From: JAKAVN01 sp963734845
Lineage (GTDB): Bacteria; Desulfobacterota; Binatia; Binatales; Binataceae
NCBI GenBank assembly: GCA_963734845.1
Contig: CAVTIS010000003.1
Span: 124,001 to 188,000, forward strand
Length of the DNA: 64,000 nt
Direction: 5' to 3'
Notes under the pieces: generated by a model
What the model was told of the DNA's origin: nothing
Seen by the model: the letters and a program-made list of their open reading frames with translations, nothing else
Databases searched by the model: none
Translations under genes and position numbers: made by a program
Part shown: piece after piece, positions 25,361 to 34,177 of the stretch
How positions within the stretch are numbered: position 1 is the stretch's first letter
Layout of the letters: each line of letters begins with the position of its first letter

Positions 25361-26422
25361 TCAATACTTTGCGATTATCTCGCGGCTGAATTCTTCGATC
25401 ATTTCGCACCCCTTCGTCACCACCTGGATCGCGACCTGCGTGATGCCCGCGGCCTCCAGGGCCCTTAGGCGTGCGATTATTTCATCGGCGGTGCCCGTCA
25501 GAGTGGTGGCGCGAATGAAACCCTCGTCGAGGTATTTTTCTTCGCCCGGCTTCAGATAAATGAGATGTCCTTCGTGAACTTCGAGGTAGCGGCGGTCCTC
25601 GGGCGTTTTCATTTTCGCGACGTAATCGTCGCGATAACGCTCCCACAGGCCACGCGGCATCCACGGCGGCGTGACCGCGGACTGCTCCCACATCGCATGC
25701 AGCGGAACGATCGCGCGCGGTCCCACCCGCTCGATTACCCGCGGCGAAGCGGCAGACTCTCCTGGCTTCAGCACGCAGCCCGTGGTCATCGACATTATCG
25801 GGAAGTTCGCAAGGCTGCGCCCGGTGCGCTCTGCGCCGCGTCTTAAATGGACCAGGTCATTGCGAAGCCGTTCCGGACTGGAGAGGGTGGTGATCCATCC
25901 GTCGCCCAGTTCGCCCGCGAGCTCGATCGCCTTGGGGCCGTTGGCCGCGATGTGAATCGGAATAGGGTCCTTTATATTGATGTAGCCGCGGTCGGGATGC
26001 AGGAAGCGAGTCCATCGCTCGCGCTCGCCTTCGTGAAACAGTACCTCGTCGCCGCGAAGCAGCGTCCGGCAGCTCTGTACGTAATCGCGAAAGCGTCCGA
26101 GCGGCACCGGCGGCAGGCCCATCGTGTTGCGTCCGGTGAATCCGGTGCCAATACCCAGCATCGCGCGTCCCGGCGCGAGTTGGTTGATGGTCGCGATCGA
26201 ATGAGCGGTCACGGGCTCGATGCGGTTTGACGGGATCGCGACGCCGGGGCCGAGTTTGATTCGTTTGGTGTGCTCGGCGGCGAGCGCCAGGCAGACGAAG
26301 ACGTCGCTATAGAGCAACTGCGAATCGTAAAACCACGCGTGCGTGAATCCATGGTCTTCGGCGATCGCGAGATCCTTCCACGCGTCGGGACGGGCCGGGT
26401 ATGCGATTGCGAATTCCATCAT
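25361..26422 (-). CDS. Luciferase-like flavin/F420 oxidoreductase
   Basis: The product is 353 residues. AGGAGAC lies just upstream and two consecutive ATG codons (26422, 26419) could start it. Landmarks are GFTHAWFYDSQLLYSD, IKLGPGVAIPSNRIEPVTAH, LAPGRAMLGIGTGFTGRNTM and PIHIAANGPKAIELAGELGD. IGTGFTG in place of GVGAGW is seen in the F420-dependent methylenetetrahydromethanopterin reductase-like branch. It lies between the enoyl-CoA hydratase (25 bp upstream) and the MaoC-like gene (9 bp downstream), so all three probably form one transcript. Confidence 0.78.
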   Translation of the reverse strand: MMEFAIAYPARPDAWKDLAIAEDHGFTHAWFYDSQLLYSDVFVCLALAAEHTKRIKLGPGVAIPSNRIEPVTAHSIATINQLAPGRAMLGIGTGFTGRNTMGLPPVPLGRFRDYVQSCRTLLRGDEVLFHEGERERWTRFLHPDRGYINIKDPIPIHIAANGPKAIELAGELGDGWITTLSSPERLRNDLVHLRRGAERTGRSLANFPIMSMTTGCVLKPGESAASPRVIERVGPRAIVPLHAMWEQSAVTPPWMPRGLWERYRDDYVAKMKTPEDRRYLEVHEGHLIYLKPGEEKYLDEGFIRATTLTGTADEIIARLRALEAAGITQVAIQVVTKGCEMIEEFSREIIAKY

Positions 26423-26446
26423 GTCTCCTGACCGCGGTCGAAAAGA

Positions 26447-27229
26447 CTAGCGGCCTTTGAAAGCGGCCTCGCGCTTTTCCAGGAAAGCGGAAATCCCTTC
26501 GTGCTTGTCCTCGGAGCCGTAGATAGTCGTAACCAAAAAAGTTTCGAACTCCACTCCGGAGGCGAGGTCCATCTGCATCCCCTGGCGCACCGCCCGCTTG
26601 ATCAGCGCGTGGCTGAGCGGCGCGCGTTTTTCGTAGACCGCCGCCATCCCGCGGGCTTCCTTAAGCGCCTCGCCCGTAGGCACGAGACGGTTGACGAGCC
26701 CAATGCGGTGCGCCTCCGCCGCGCCGATCGTTTCGGCCGAGAACATCAACTCGAGCGCCTTGGCGATGCCTACGATGCGCGGCAGGCGCTGAGTGCCGCC
26801 CGCGCCCGGCACGGTGCCGATGCGCGAGCTGGTGATGGCGAAGCTCGCACTTTCGCCAGCGACCCGTATGTCGCACGCGAGCGCCATCTCGCAGCCGCCG
26901 GTCATGCAAAAACCTTCGATCGCGGCGATCACCGGCTTGCCCAGCTTCTCCAGCGTCGCGTTGAGTTGATGCCAGCGACCGAAGTACTCGGCGCCGGCGG
27001 CCGCCGATTTGACCGCCAGCGCGTCGTTGAGATCGGCGCCGGCCGAGAAGTAGTCCTTGCCGCCGGTGATAATCAGGGCGCGCACCGCGGGCTCGGCTTC
27101 GGCCTGCAGCGCCGCCGCGATTAATTCCTCCATCATCTTTAGGTCGACGGCGTTGCGCCGCTTTGGCCGGTCGAGCGTGACGATGAACGACGGACTAACC
27201 TGCTGCGTGAGTATGGTTTCAAAGCCCAT
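26447..27229 (-). CDS. Enoyl-CoA hydratase/isomerase family protein
   Basis: The product is 260 residues, full length for the crotonase family. The CoA-binding/oxyanion segment is GKDYFSAGADLND (about 57-69), the second oxyanion segment is GFCMTGGCEMALACDIRVA, and SRIGTVPGAGGTQRLPRIVG follows. The general position of one catalytic Glu is occupied in GCEMALA, while the second position has Gly/Ala-rich sequence as in many isomerase-like members. It hydrates or isomerises an enoyl-CoA in the cytoplasm. It is first in the minus-strand unit with a luciferase-like and a MaoC-like gene, and divergent from an acyl-CoA dehydrogenase 109 bp away. Confidence 0.88.
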   Translation of the reverse strand: MGFETILTQQVSPSFIVTLDRPKRRNAVDLKMMEELIAAALQAEAEPAVRALIITGGKDYFSAGADLNDALAVKSAAAGAEYFGRWHQLNATLEKLGKPVIAAIEGFCMTGGCEMALACDIRVAGESASFAITSSRIGTVPGAGGTQRLPRIVGIAKALELMFSAETIGAAEAHRIGLVNRLVPTGEALKEARGMAAVYEKRAPLSHALIKRAVRQGMQMDLASGVEFETFLVTTIYGSEDKHEGISAFLEKREAAFKGR

Positions 27230-27338
27230 TTGCGCTTGCCTCGTCCGTGCAGCTTACCAAGAGCACGGGAACCTTTGAAATTCATTATCAAGGTTGCTAC
27301 GGGTCTCTGATGCAAACGGAATTTCGAGAGATGCTTTT

Positions 27339-28478
27339 ATGAGCCGGCTGACCGAGCGCCAGATTGCGATTCGCGACATGACGCGCGAGTTCGTGCGTAA
27401 GGAGGTAAGCCCATTCGCCGCGCAGTGGGACCGTGACGCGACGGTGCCGCTCGAGACGCTGCGCAAGATCGGCGCGCTGGGACTGTTCGGCGTGTGCATT
27501 CCGGAGCAATGGGGCGGGAGCGGCGCGGATTTCACTTCCTACGCGCTGGCGACCGAGGAACTCGCGTATGGCGACGCAGGCGTGTGCAACATGGTCAGCG
27601 CCAGCAACTCCTACGGCTTCAAAATTCGCGACTTCGGCACGCCGGAGCAGAAAGAGCGCTACCTGCGGCCGGTGGCGAGCGGGCGCGATCTCGGCTGCAT
27701 GCTCCTCACCGAGCCGCAAGCCGGATCCGACGCGGCCAATCTGCGCACCCGCGCCACGCGCCGCGGCGATCATTTCGTGATCAATGGCACCAAGTCGCTG
27801 ATAACGTCGGGGCGCTCTGCCGCTTTCGCGGTGGTGATCGCGGTGACCGATCCTGACGCAGGCAAGCGCGGCATCTCGGCCTTCCTGACGCGCACCGACG
27901 AGCCCGGTTACAATGTGCTGCGCGTCGAGCACAAGCTCGGCCATCGCAGCAACGACACCTGCCAGATCCAGCTCGAGAATCTCGAGGTTCCGGCCGAGAA
28001 CCTGCTTGGCGAGCCGGGGCGCGGACTGAAGGTCGCGTTTTCCGGCCTCGACAGCGGGCGGATCGGCGTTGCTGCGCAATCGATCGGCGTCGCGCGCGCC
28101 GCGTTCGACGCAGCGTTTGCCTATGCGCGTGAGCGCGAGGCGTTCGGCAAGCGGCTGACAGAGCATCAAGCGATATCATTCAAGCTCGCCGAGATGGCGA
28201 CCGAGATCGAGGCGGCGCGCCAGATGTGCCGTCACGCGGCCGCGCTCAAGGAGGAACAGGTGCGATGCATCAAGGAGGCGTCGATGTCCAAGCTGTTCGC
28301 CTCTCAGATGTGCGAGCGCGTGTGCTCGGCGGCGATTCAGATCCACGGCGGCTATGGTTTCATCAATGACTATCCGGTCGAGAAATTCTACCGCGACGCG
28401 CGAGTCTTTCAGATTTACGACGGTACCAACGAGGTGCAGAAAATCCTGATCTTCCGGGAACTCGCGGCGGGACATTGA
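27339..28478 (+). CDS. Acyl-CoA dehydrogenase
   Basis: The product is 379 residues from ATG 27339. N-terminal helices are followed by LGCMLLTEPQAGSDAANLRT (flavin/substrate loop), KSLITSGRSAAFAVVI, FSGLDSGRIGVAAQSIGVAR and YAREREAFGKRLTEHQAISF. The C-terminus has QIHGGYGFINDYPVEKFYRD and IYDGTNEVQKILIF. The place of the usual catalytic Glu (YEGT in medium-chain enzymes) holds Asp here (YDGT). The base may therefore be elsewhere, as in isovaleryl-CoA-type enzymes, or the reaction may differ. It needs electron-transfer flavoprotein, not encoded nearby. It is divergent from the enoyl-CoA hydratase, so a shared regulated promoter region is likely. Confidence 0.88.
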   Translation: MSRLTERQIAIRDMTREFVRKEVSPFAAQWDRDATVPLETLRKIGALGLFGVCIPEQWGGSGADFTSYALATEELAYGDAGVCNMVSASNSYGFKIRDFGTPEQKERYLRPVASGRDLGCMLLTEPQAGSDAANLRTRATRRGDHFVINGTKSLITSGRSAAFAVVIAVTDPDAGKRGISAFLTRTDEPGYNVLRVEHKLGHRSNDTCQIQLENLEVPAENLLGEPGRGLKVAFSGLDSGRIGVAAQSIGVARAAFDAAFAYAREREAFGKRLTEHQAISFKLAEMATEIEAARQMCRHAAALKEEQVRCIKEASMSKLFASQMCERVCSAAIQIHGGYGFINDYPVEKFYRDARVFQIYDGTNEVQKILIFRELAAGH

Positions 28479-28548
28479 GCGGAGACTGTGCTCTCACACC
28501 TGTTCATACCGAGCCCACTTTGGATAGAATGAATTGTGGGAGCATCGA

Positions 28549-29481
28549 ATGGCTGAACCACCGGTCGAATACATCAGAAGCATCACCAGGCAATACGCCA
28601 AGCTCGGCTACAAGCCCTACGGTTGGGTTTATAATACGGACGCGCCGCCGTGGCAGCCGCTCCGCAAGCCGATCAAGCAGTGCCGCGTGGCGCTCGTCGC
28701 CTCGGGCGGAATCTATCGCCACGGCCAGACAGCTTTTCATTCCAAGGACGACACCAGCCTGCGACTCATCCCTGCGGACGTTCGAACGGAGGATTTGCGC
28801 ACCTCGCATTTCGCTTACGACCAGACCGACGCGCGCAAGGACCCCAACGTGGTGTTCCCGATCGACACGCTGCGCGGACTGGTGCAGGAGGGATTCATCG
28901 GCGGACTGACCGAACACGCCATCACCTTCATGGGCGGCATCTATTCCTCGCGCCGCGTCCGCGAGGAAACGGCGCCGGCGATTACAGAGCGGCTGGTGGC
29001 TGAGCGCGCGGACCTCGCGCTGCTGGTGCCTGTTTGACCCGTGTGTCATCAGTCCGTTGGACTGATCGCACGCCACGCAGAGGCGGCAGGCTTTCCCACG
29101 ATGACGATGAGCAGCGCGCTGGACATCACGCGCGCCGTGAATCCGCCACGAGCGGTCTTCAATGATTTTCCGCTCGGGCATACGGCGGGCAAGCCGCTCG
29201 ATCGCCGGCTTCAGCGCGAGATCATGATCGAAACGCTGAGCGCGTTCGAAACCATGCGGACGCCGGGCTCGATCAAGATGCTTCCGTTCGAGTGGAGCGC
29301 CGATCACTCCTGGAAACATGCCGGCGCCGGCGAGAGCGACAACCGCACCGAGCGCACCGAAGAGCCCACGTACCAGACCGAGGACGACAAGACTGCGGCC
29401 GCGGAAGGCAAGCTCGCCGAGGAGTGCATCGCGTGCTCCAAGTGGTCGCCGGACGCCGGTGCGCGCCGCTCGGCGGGCTGA
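28549..29481 (+). CDS. PrdB/GrdB-like selenoprotein with in-frame UGA (Sec163)
   Basis: ATG 28549 has GGGAG six bases upstream. The frame runs to a TGA at 29035-29037. Read through, the same frame continues without a break to 29481, giving 310 residues. The part before the TGA matches the family (RVALVASGGIYRHGQTAF, RLIPADVRTEDLRTSHFAYD, VVFPIDTLRGLVQEGFIGGL, EETAPAITERL, LLVPV) and the part after it continues the family without loss (PVCHQSVGLIARHAEAAGFP, VFNDFPLGHTAGKPLD). In the glycine/sarcosine/betaine and D-proline reductase selenoprotein B families this site is Sec or Cys followed by PVCHQ. Sec163-Pro-Val-Cys166 would be a UxxC redox pair. An acidic tail with CIAC closes the protein. 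No prdA or other grd genes are adjacent, so the substrate is unknown. Confidence 0.82.
29048..29066 (+). promoter_or_regulatory. Candidate bacterial SECIS hairpin
   Basis: ATCAGTCC (29048-29055) and GGACTGAT (29059-29066) form a perfect 8-bp stem closed by the loop GTT. The loop begins 18 bases after the UGA. Bacterial SECIS elements lie inside the coding region just downstream of the UGA, with the apical loop roughly 16-37 bases away and a G among its first two bases, and all of this is met here. The stem falls on the codons for HQSVGLI, so part of the complementarity could be coincidence. Confidence 0.65.
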
Positions 29482-29526
29482 GAATCGGTCCGTAGCTCGA
29501 TCGCTGCTAAAGCAAACCCGCAGGCC

Positions 29527-30852
29527 ATGAGCGGGAGCAAACGCGTCGCGACCGCTTTCATTCTCTCGTGCGCGATTTACCTGACGCCGCTGGTCGGACC
29601 GCACGCCGTCTTCTTCCTCGGCGAAGTCCTCTGGAGGGATCTTGATCACGCGCTGCGGGGTGGCGGCGACCGCGACCTCGCTTGGATTGCAACCGACCTC
29701 GGCGTAGCCCTCCTTACACAGCTCGTCCTGCTTCTACTCCTCCATCGGTTGCTGCGCCGGCCGAGCTTGTTTCGCAAACTGTGCATCGGCCTGAGTGTCG
29801 TTTCAGCAGTAGTGGTCCTGAATTACGCGTACATGTCGGCGATCCCGAGCCGCTTTCTTTTCCAGCCCGATACCGCGCTCGAACGCGACACGTGGCCGCT
29901 TCAGTGCGCGGCGCACAAGGTCTGGATACCGCAGATCGCCTCTGCGCCCACGCTGTTGCGCGGTGCGCCGATCTGGGTCGCGGAGGTCTATCCGCCGAAT
30001 CGATACGGCCTGTTCGAAGCCGCGAACTGCAGCGTGACCCCGCTATCGCTTGCGCAGTCGGCGGCCGGGTACGTGACTTACGTCGCCGGCACTCACGCGC
30101 TCTGCCTGTCGGCGCCGCCGCCGACCGCGCATCAGAGCTGGTTCGTATTCGATGCCGCATCAGGCACGAAGACGCCGCTCGGGCAGGGTCTGGTGGACCA
30201 GGGCCAGTTTCCGATTCTCTCGACCGATGGCGGTTCTGTGGCATGGTTGCGGCCGGTCGCGGGGGCGACGCCGCCGACTCAACTCGAGGCGGTGGTCCGC
30301 CGGGTGGGAGCCGGCGACGCAGCTGTCGTGAATCTTTCGGCGGTTGCCATGGGCGGGATCGTACAGCTCGTCCAGCTCGACACGAAGGCGCGCGAGCTTA
30401 TCGTGGCGCGCGGGCTGAGCGAGCTTTTTTGGATCGGCTTCGACGGGCGCGTGCGCCGGACCCTGCCGAAGCCCGCGCTCGTTGAACCGCAGCCGCAGAC
30501 CTTTCGCCTGGTCGCGGATGGATGGGTCGCCTGGGATGCCTACCGGGACAACGAACCTTATCGCGTCGCATGGTCGCTCCCCAGCGGCAAGGGAAATCTC
30601 CGCGTGCCCAAAGGCCGGAGTATCACTTCGCTGGCTGTGAGCCCCGACGCGCGCTGGATCGCGGTGAGCGTCACCAGCGGCATTTCAATTGGCTCGACGC
30701 CGGACGCCGTTTTCGTAATTCGCGCCGCCGATGGTGCGGAGGTCTTCCGCAAGTACCTGCCCAAGTACACGCGCTCAAGCGTAGCCTTCCCGGATTCGGG
30801 CCGTTTCGTGTACACCAACCTCGAAGGGGTGAACGTCCTCAAGATTCAGTAA
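29527..30852 (+). CDS. Membrane-anchored beta-propeller-like protein
   Basis: The product is 441 residues. Three hydrophobic segments occupy the first 115 residues (ATAFILSCAIYLTPLVG, LGVALLTQLVLLLLLHRLL, IGLSVVSAVVVLNYAYM). The remaining 320 residues are beta-rich with repeated blocks of the WD40/PQQ kind, e.g. ILSTDGGSVAWLRPV, VSPDARWIAVSVTSG, FPDSGRFVYTNLEG. The topology suggests a periplasmic sensor or scaffold attached to the inner membrane. I do not recognise a named family. It starts 45 bp after the selenoprotein gene on the same strand, which may be meaningful or only adjacency. Confidence 0.6.
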   Translation: MSGSKRVATAFILSCAIYLTPLVGPHAVFFLGEVLWRDLDHALRGGGDRDLAWIATDLGVALLTQLVLLLLLHRLLRRPSLFRKLCIGLSVVSAVVVLNYAYMSAIPSRFLFQPDTALERDTWPLQCAAHKVWIPQIASAPTLLRGAPIWVAEVYPPNRYGLFEAANCSVTPLSLAQSAAGYVTYVAGTHALCLSAPPPTAHQSWFVFDAASGTKTPLGQGLVDQGQFPILSTDGGSVAWLRPVAGATPPTQLEAVVRRVGAGDAAVVNLSAVAMGGIVQLVQLDTKARELIVARGLSELFWIGFDGRVRRTLPKPALVEPQPQTFRLVADGWVAWDAYRDNEPYRVAWSLPSGKGNLRVPKGRSITSLAVSPDARWIAVSVTSGISIGSTPDAVFVIRAADGAEVFRKYLPKYTRSSVAFPDSGRFVYTNLEGVNVLKIQ

Positions 30853-30953
30853 GTCGCGGCGGCGCTTTCCCGCTGGCGCGGCAGATGTGTTAAACGTACG
30901 GAATAACCGGGCCGGAACAGGCGCGGCACAAAAACAGCAAAGTAGAGGCGTCC

Positions 30954-31847
30954 ATGAAAATCGGCGTTTTGGCCTTCACTAACGAAGAGACTCCCGACCC
31001 CGCGACCGTCGCGCGCAAATGCGAGGAGGTGGGTTTCGAGTCGCTGTTCTTTCCTGAGCATCCGATCATTCCGGTCGAGCATCGAACGCCCTATCCGCTC
31101 GGTGACGGCAAGATTCCGGAGCCCTACGCGCACATGCCCGATCCGTTCATCACGCTGGCGCTGGCCGCATCCGCTACCAAGCGCATCCGGCTGGGCACGG
31201 GCATCTGCCTGGTCCCCGAGCGCGATCCAATAATGCTGGCCAAGGAGGTCGCCACGATCGATTACTATTCGGGCGGCCGCTTCATTTTTGGTATCGGCGC
31301 CGGATGGCTGGCGGACGAGACCGAAATCATGGGAGTCGAGTTCAAGAAGCGCTGGGAAGTCACGCAGGAATACGTGATGGCGATGAAGGCGCTGTGGACC
31401 GAAAAGGAGCCGAGCTTTTCCGGCCAGTACGTGCGCTTCCCCAAGGTCAAGTCCTATCCCAAGCCGCTGCAAAAGCCCCATCCGCCCATCCACCTCGGGG
31501 CCGGCGGCTTCGGCCCCAACCTTCGCGCACTCAAGATGACGGTCGCCTATGGCGACGGATGGGCTCCGCTGGGGCTCAGTCCGGAGCAACTAGCCACCGA
31601 ACTCGCCCGCCTGCGCACACTATGCGCGGAGGCCGGGCGCGATTTCGCAAAGATGGAAATCTCCATCTACACCGACGCCGGAGCGGGTGCGGCGGCCCAT
31701 CAGGTCAGCGATGAGACGGCGCGGCGGATGGTGCGCGAATATCAGGAAGCGGGCGCCCATCGGATGATTTTCCTTGCGCGCCAGCCGGGCAACGAGTTTC
31801 TGACCGACCTCGAGCAGATAGCGCGCAAGTTCATCGCGCCGGGCTGA
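30954..31847 (+). CDS. F420-type luciferase-like oxidoreductase
   Basis: The product is 297 residues. It starts MKIGVLAFTNEETPDP with GAGG-like sequence upstream. The family landmarks are GFESLFFPEHPIIPVEHRTP, RLGTGICLVPERDPIMLAKE, GGRFIFGIGAGWLADETEIM and KPLQKPHPPIHLGAGGF. GIGAGWL and the ERDP motif are typical of the F420-dependent TIGR03619-type group. Substrate unknown. It is a single plus-strand gene, convergent with a dienelactone hydrolase-like gene 12 bp away. Confidence 0.82.
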   Translation: MKIGVLAFTNEETPDPATVARKCEEVGFESLFFPEHPIIPVEHRTPYPLGDGKIPEPYAHMPDPFITLALAASATKRIRLGTGICLVPERDPIMLAKEVATIDYYSGGRFIFGIGAGWLADETEIMGVEFKKRWEVTQEYVMAMKALWTEKEPSFSGQYVRFPKVKSYPKPLQKPHPPIHLGAGGFGPNLRALKMTVAYGDGWAPLGLSPEQLATELARLRTLCAEAGRDFAKMEISIYTDAGAGAAAHQVSDETARRMVREYQEAGAHRMIFLARQPGNEFLTDLEQIARKFIAPG

Positions 31848-31859
31848 GCCCCGAGCGCC

Positions 31860-32579
31860 TCAGGCCGCGGCAAAAATTTCCTCGAACAACGACGCCATCG
31901 CCTTCCACGATCGCTCGTCGGCGGACTTGTTGTAAGAGATTCCCGGCGCGCCGACCTTGTCCGCCTCGGGATTGGTGAAGCTGTGCACGGTGCCGGCGTA
32001 GCTGATGATCTGCCAGTCCGCCTTGGCCTTGGTCATCTCGTCGGCCAGCGCGTTGACCTGAGCGACCGGCACGAACGGATCGTCGGCGCCGGTGCAGACC
32101 AGAATTTTCGCCTTGATCTCGCCCGCGGCGGGACGCTGTGTCTGCAGGCCGCCGTGAAACGACACGACGCCTTTGAGCGGCGCACCGTCGCGCGCGAGCT
32201 CCAGCGAAAGAGTGCCGCCCATGCAGTAGCCAATCGAGGCGAGACGGCTCGGATCGACCTGCGGCAGCGAGGCGAGCTTGTCCAGCGCGGCGCGGGCTCG
32301 CGCGCGGGACTTCGATGGGTCTGCGAAGAGCGCGGTCGCGCGTTTGATCGCTTCCTGAAGATCGCTTAGCTGGAGGCCGTCACCATATGGGTCACCGGCC
32401 AGCGCGACGTAGCCGAGTTCGGCCAGCCGCTCCGCGCGCCGTTTGGCCTGTGCGCCCAGGCCGAAGGCCTCCGGCATCACGAGCACGCCCGGGCGCCGGC
32501 CCGATTTTTTATCATCGAACGCGAGAAATCCGCGCAGAGTGACGTCGCCGTCGCGATATTCGAGGCTTTCCGTTTTCAT
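31860..32579 (-). CDS. Dienelactone hydrolase family protein
   Basis: The product is 239 residues. The alpha/beta hydrolase triad is Cys119 in GYCMGG, Asp166 or Asp167 in TGADDPFVP, and His199 in GTVHSFTNP. Cys in place of Ser is the hallmark of dienelactone hydrolases. The motif VLVMPEAFGLGAQAKRRAER near the N-terminus fits the family. It opens lactones formed in chlorocatechol/protoanemonin-type pathways, or acts on other esters. The neighbouring minus-strand gene is a secreted cyclase-family hydrolase 87 bp upstream. Confidence 0.87.
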   Translation of the reverse strand: MKTESLEYRDGDVTLRGFLAFDDKKSGRRPGVLVMPEAFGLGAQAKRRAERLAELGYVALAGDPYGDGLQLSDLQEAIKRATALFADPSKSRARARAALDKLASLPQVDPSRLASIGYCMGGTLSLELARDGAPLKGVVSFHGGLQTQRPAAGEIKAKILVCTGADDPFVPVAQVNALADEMTKAKADWQIISYAGTVHSFTNPEADKVGAPGISYNKSADERSWKAMASLFEEIFAAA

Positions 32580-32666
32580 ATCAGTCAGTCCCTGAGCTCC
32601 TTGTTGTAGTGATGTCTTTTTTCTAGCTTCACTTCGGGGATTTTGCCAATCCCCTCGCGTGAGCTG

Positions 32667-33530
32667 CTACGGCAGGATCGCGAACGCGCGCGCCGGAAAG
32701 CCCAGCCCATGCTCCGGCTTGGGCCAGCTTACGACGATCAGGGCGCCGGTGGCCGGGACCTTGTCCAGGTTGGCCATCACCTCGATCTGCCAGTGGCCGT
32801 GTTTGAGCAACCATGCCTCGGATTTGAGGTCGTCTGTCGCGTCGGTGTCCATCGATTCGTGACCGTTCGCCACGATTCCGCGCTGCTCGTAGAGAAAACG
32901 GATCGCGTCGAGCGACCACGCCGGGAATGGAGCGCGTTTGAAGTGCTGCTGATTAGTCTCCCAGTCCTTGTACATGTCAGTGCGGAGCGCGGCGAAGGAG
33001 CCCGCCGGCACCCGGCCGTGGCGATGCTCCCAGGCCTTGATGTCGTCGACGCTGAGCGCGTGATTGGGCTCCGTCTTGAGTATCGGCGTCATATCGAAAA
33101 CCTCCAGCGGCAGGATCATCTGCTTGAGCGGGATCTCGTCCATCGTCTTGCCGTTGGGATCAAAATGCGCGGGCGGGTCGACATGCGTGCCGTACTGCCC
33201 GACCATCGAGTAGAAGAACACTCGGAACCCGTCCTTCTCGATTGTGTAAGGGCGTCCGGTTTCGGGATCCGAGGCCGCCGAGAAAGTCGCCGGGCCGAAC
33301 CCTTTCCATACCGGCGTCAGCGGGCTGAACGAATGGGTCAGATCGACGAACTGCTTCGACGCAATGATCCGGTACGCGTCGGCGAGCGACCCCGCAGGCG
33401 ATTCTGCCCGCGAGTTCGCCTGGAATTTTTCCTGGGCTATCGCAACGGACGGTGCGGTTTGCACAAGCGCGAGCGCGAACAACGCGTCCGCCAGTATCCA
33501 GCCGAGGAAATTTGCCAGTCTTCTTTTCAC
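32667..33530 (-). CDS. Exported cyclase-family (kynurenine formamidase-like) hydrolase
   Basis: The product is 287 residues. Residues 1-33 form a signal peptide (WILADALFALALVQ, then AIAQ). The core carries DLTHSFSPLTPVWKG and the metal-binding signature GTHVDPPAHF (H-x-D-x-P-x-H with the preceding GTH) that defines the Mn/Zn cyclase family. Family members hydrolyse formylkynurenine, isatin or other cyclic amides and esters. Export is less usual and suggests a periplasmic substrate. The C-terminal GALIVVSWPKPEHGLGFPAR is also family-like. Confidence 0.82.
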   Translation of the reverse strand: MKRRLANFLGWILADALFALALVQTAPSVAIAQEKFQANSRAESPAGSLADAYRIIASKQFVDLTHSFSPLTPVWKGFGPATFSAASDPETGRPYTIEKDGFRVFFYSMVGQYGTHVDPPAHFDPNGKTMDEIPLKQMILPLEVFDMTPILKTEPNHALSVDDIKAWEHRHGRVPAGSFAALRTDMYKDWETNQQHFKRAPFPAWSLDAIRFLYEQRGIVANGHESMDTDATDDLKSEAWLLKHGHWQIEVMANLDKVPATGALIVVSWPKPEHGLGFPARAFAILP

Positions 33531-33679
33531 TCGAAACCTCCCGCGCCATCCCGGGCGATCGATTTACGACGATAAGCGCCGATGCCCCGCGAATATCGCG
33601 CCGATCTTTGCCTTTTTGCCCGACTTACAGGATAAGGACTCTTCTATAACATCACTGTTCCGGCAGACAGGAGGGAGCT

Positions 33680-34150
33680 ATGGCGGCCAAAAAGAAAAAA
33701 GTCGCTAGCGGAGGCGGCAAAATGAGTACTCCGAAGGCGCGCCGGGTAACCGTTTCGCCCGCGCGAAGGCGAAACGTCGATCCCGGGTGGGCGTGGGACG
33801 ACCGTCTGCCGCTTTCCCAGGCCAAGCAGATCGGCAATACGATTTATGTCTCCGGGCAGATTGCCTACGATTCAGATGGCAAGCTGGTCGGCGAGGGCGA
33901 CATGAAAGTGCAGACCCGCCAGGTCTTCGACAACATCAGGGATGTGCTCGAGAGCGCGGGCAGCAGTCTCAAGGATATCGTCAAGATCACCACTTACATC
34001 ACCGACGGTTCGAAATTCATGGACATGCTCGCGGTGCGGAGCGAGATCTTCGGCAACGATCCGCCCGCGAGCACCGCGGTGGTGGTTGCGGGGCTGGCGT
34101 TTCCCGCGCTGCTGATCGAGGTCGAGGCGATCGCGATAACAGGCGCGTAA
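33680..34150 (+). CDS. RidA-family protein lacking the catalytic arginine
   Basis: The product is 156 residues. GGAGGGAG is placed correctly before ATG 33680. A basic, low-complexity N-terminal extension of about 20 residues (AAKKKKVASGGGK) precedes a YjgF/RidA domain: IGNTIYVSGQIAYDSDGKLV, QVFDNIRDVLESAGSSLKDI, FPALLIEVEAIAI. In deaminating RidA proteins an Arg follows the P-A of the motif PAR-S/T. Here the motif reads PPASTAVVV, so the Arg is replaced by Ser. Imine/enamine deaminase activity is therefore unlikely and another ligand-binding role more probable. It lies 27 bp before an acyl-CoA dehydrogenase-like gene. Confidence 0.82.
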   Translation: MAAKKKKVASGGGKMSTPKARRVTVSPARRRNVDPGWAWDDRLPLSQAKQIGNTIYVSGQIAYDSDGKLVGEGDMKVQTRQVFDNIRDVLESAGSSLKDIVKITTYITDGSKFMDMLAVRSEIFGNDPPASTAVVVAGLAFPALLIEVEAIAITGA

Positions 34151-34177
34151 GAGTCATACGGACCGCAGGAGATTGGC

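Noticed and set aside
29035..29037. TGA as a genuine stop of a 162-residue protein
   Set aside because: Family sequence continues in the same frame for more than 100 residues across the codon, and the position corresponds to the known Sec/Cys site.
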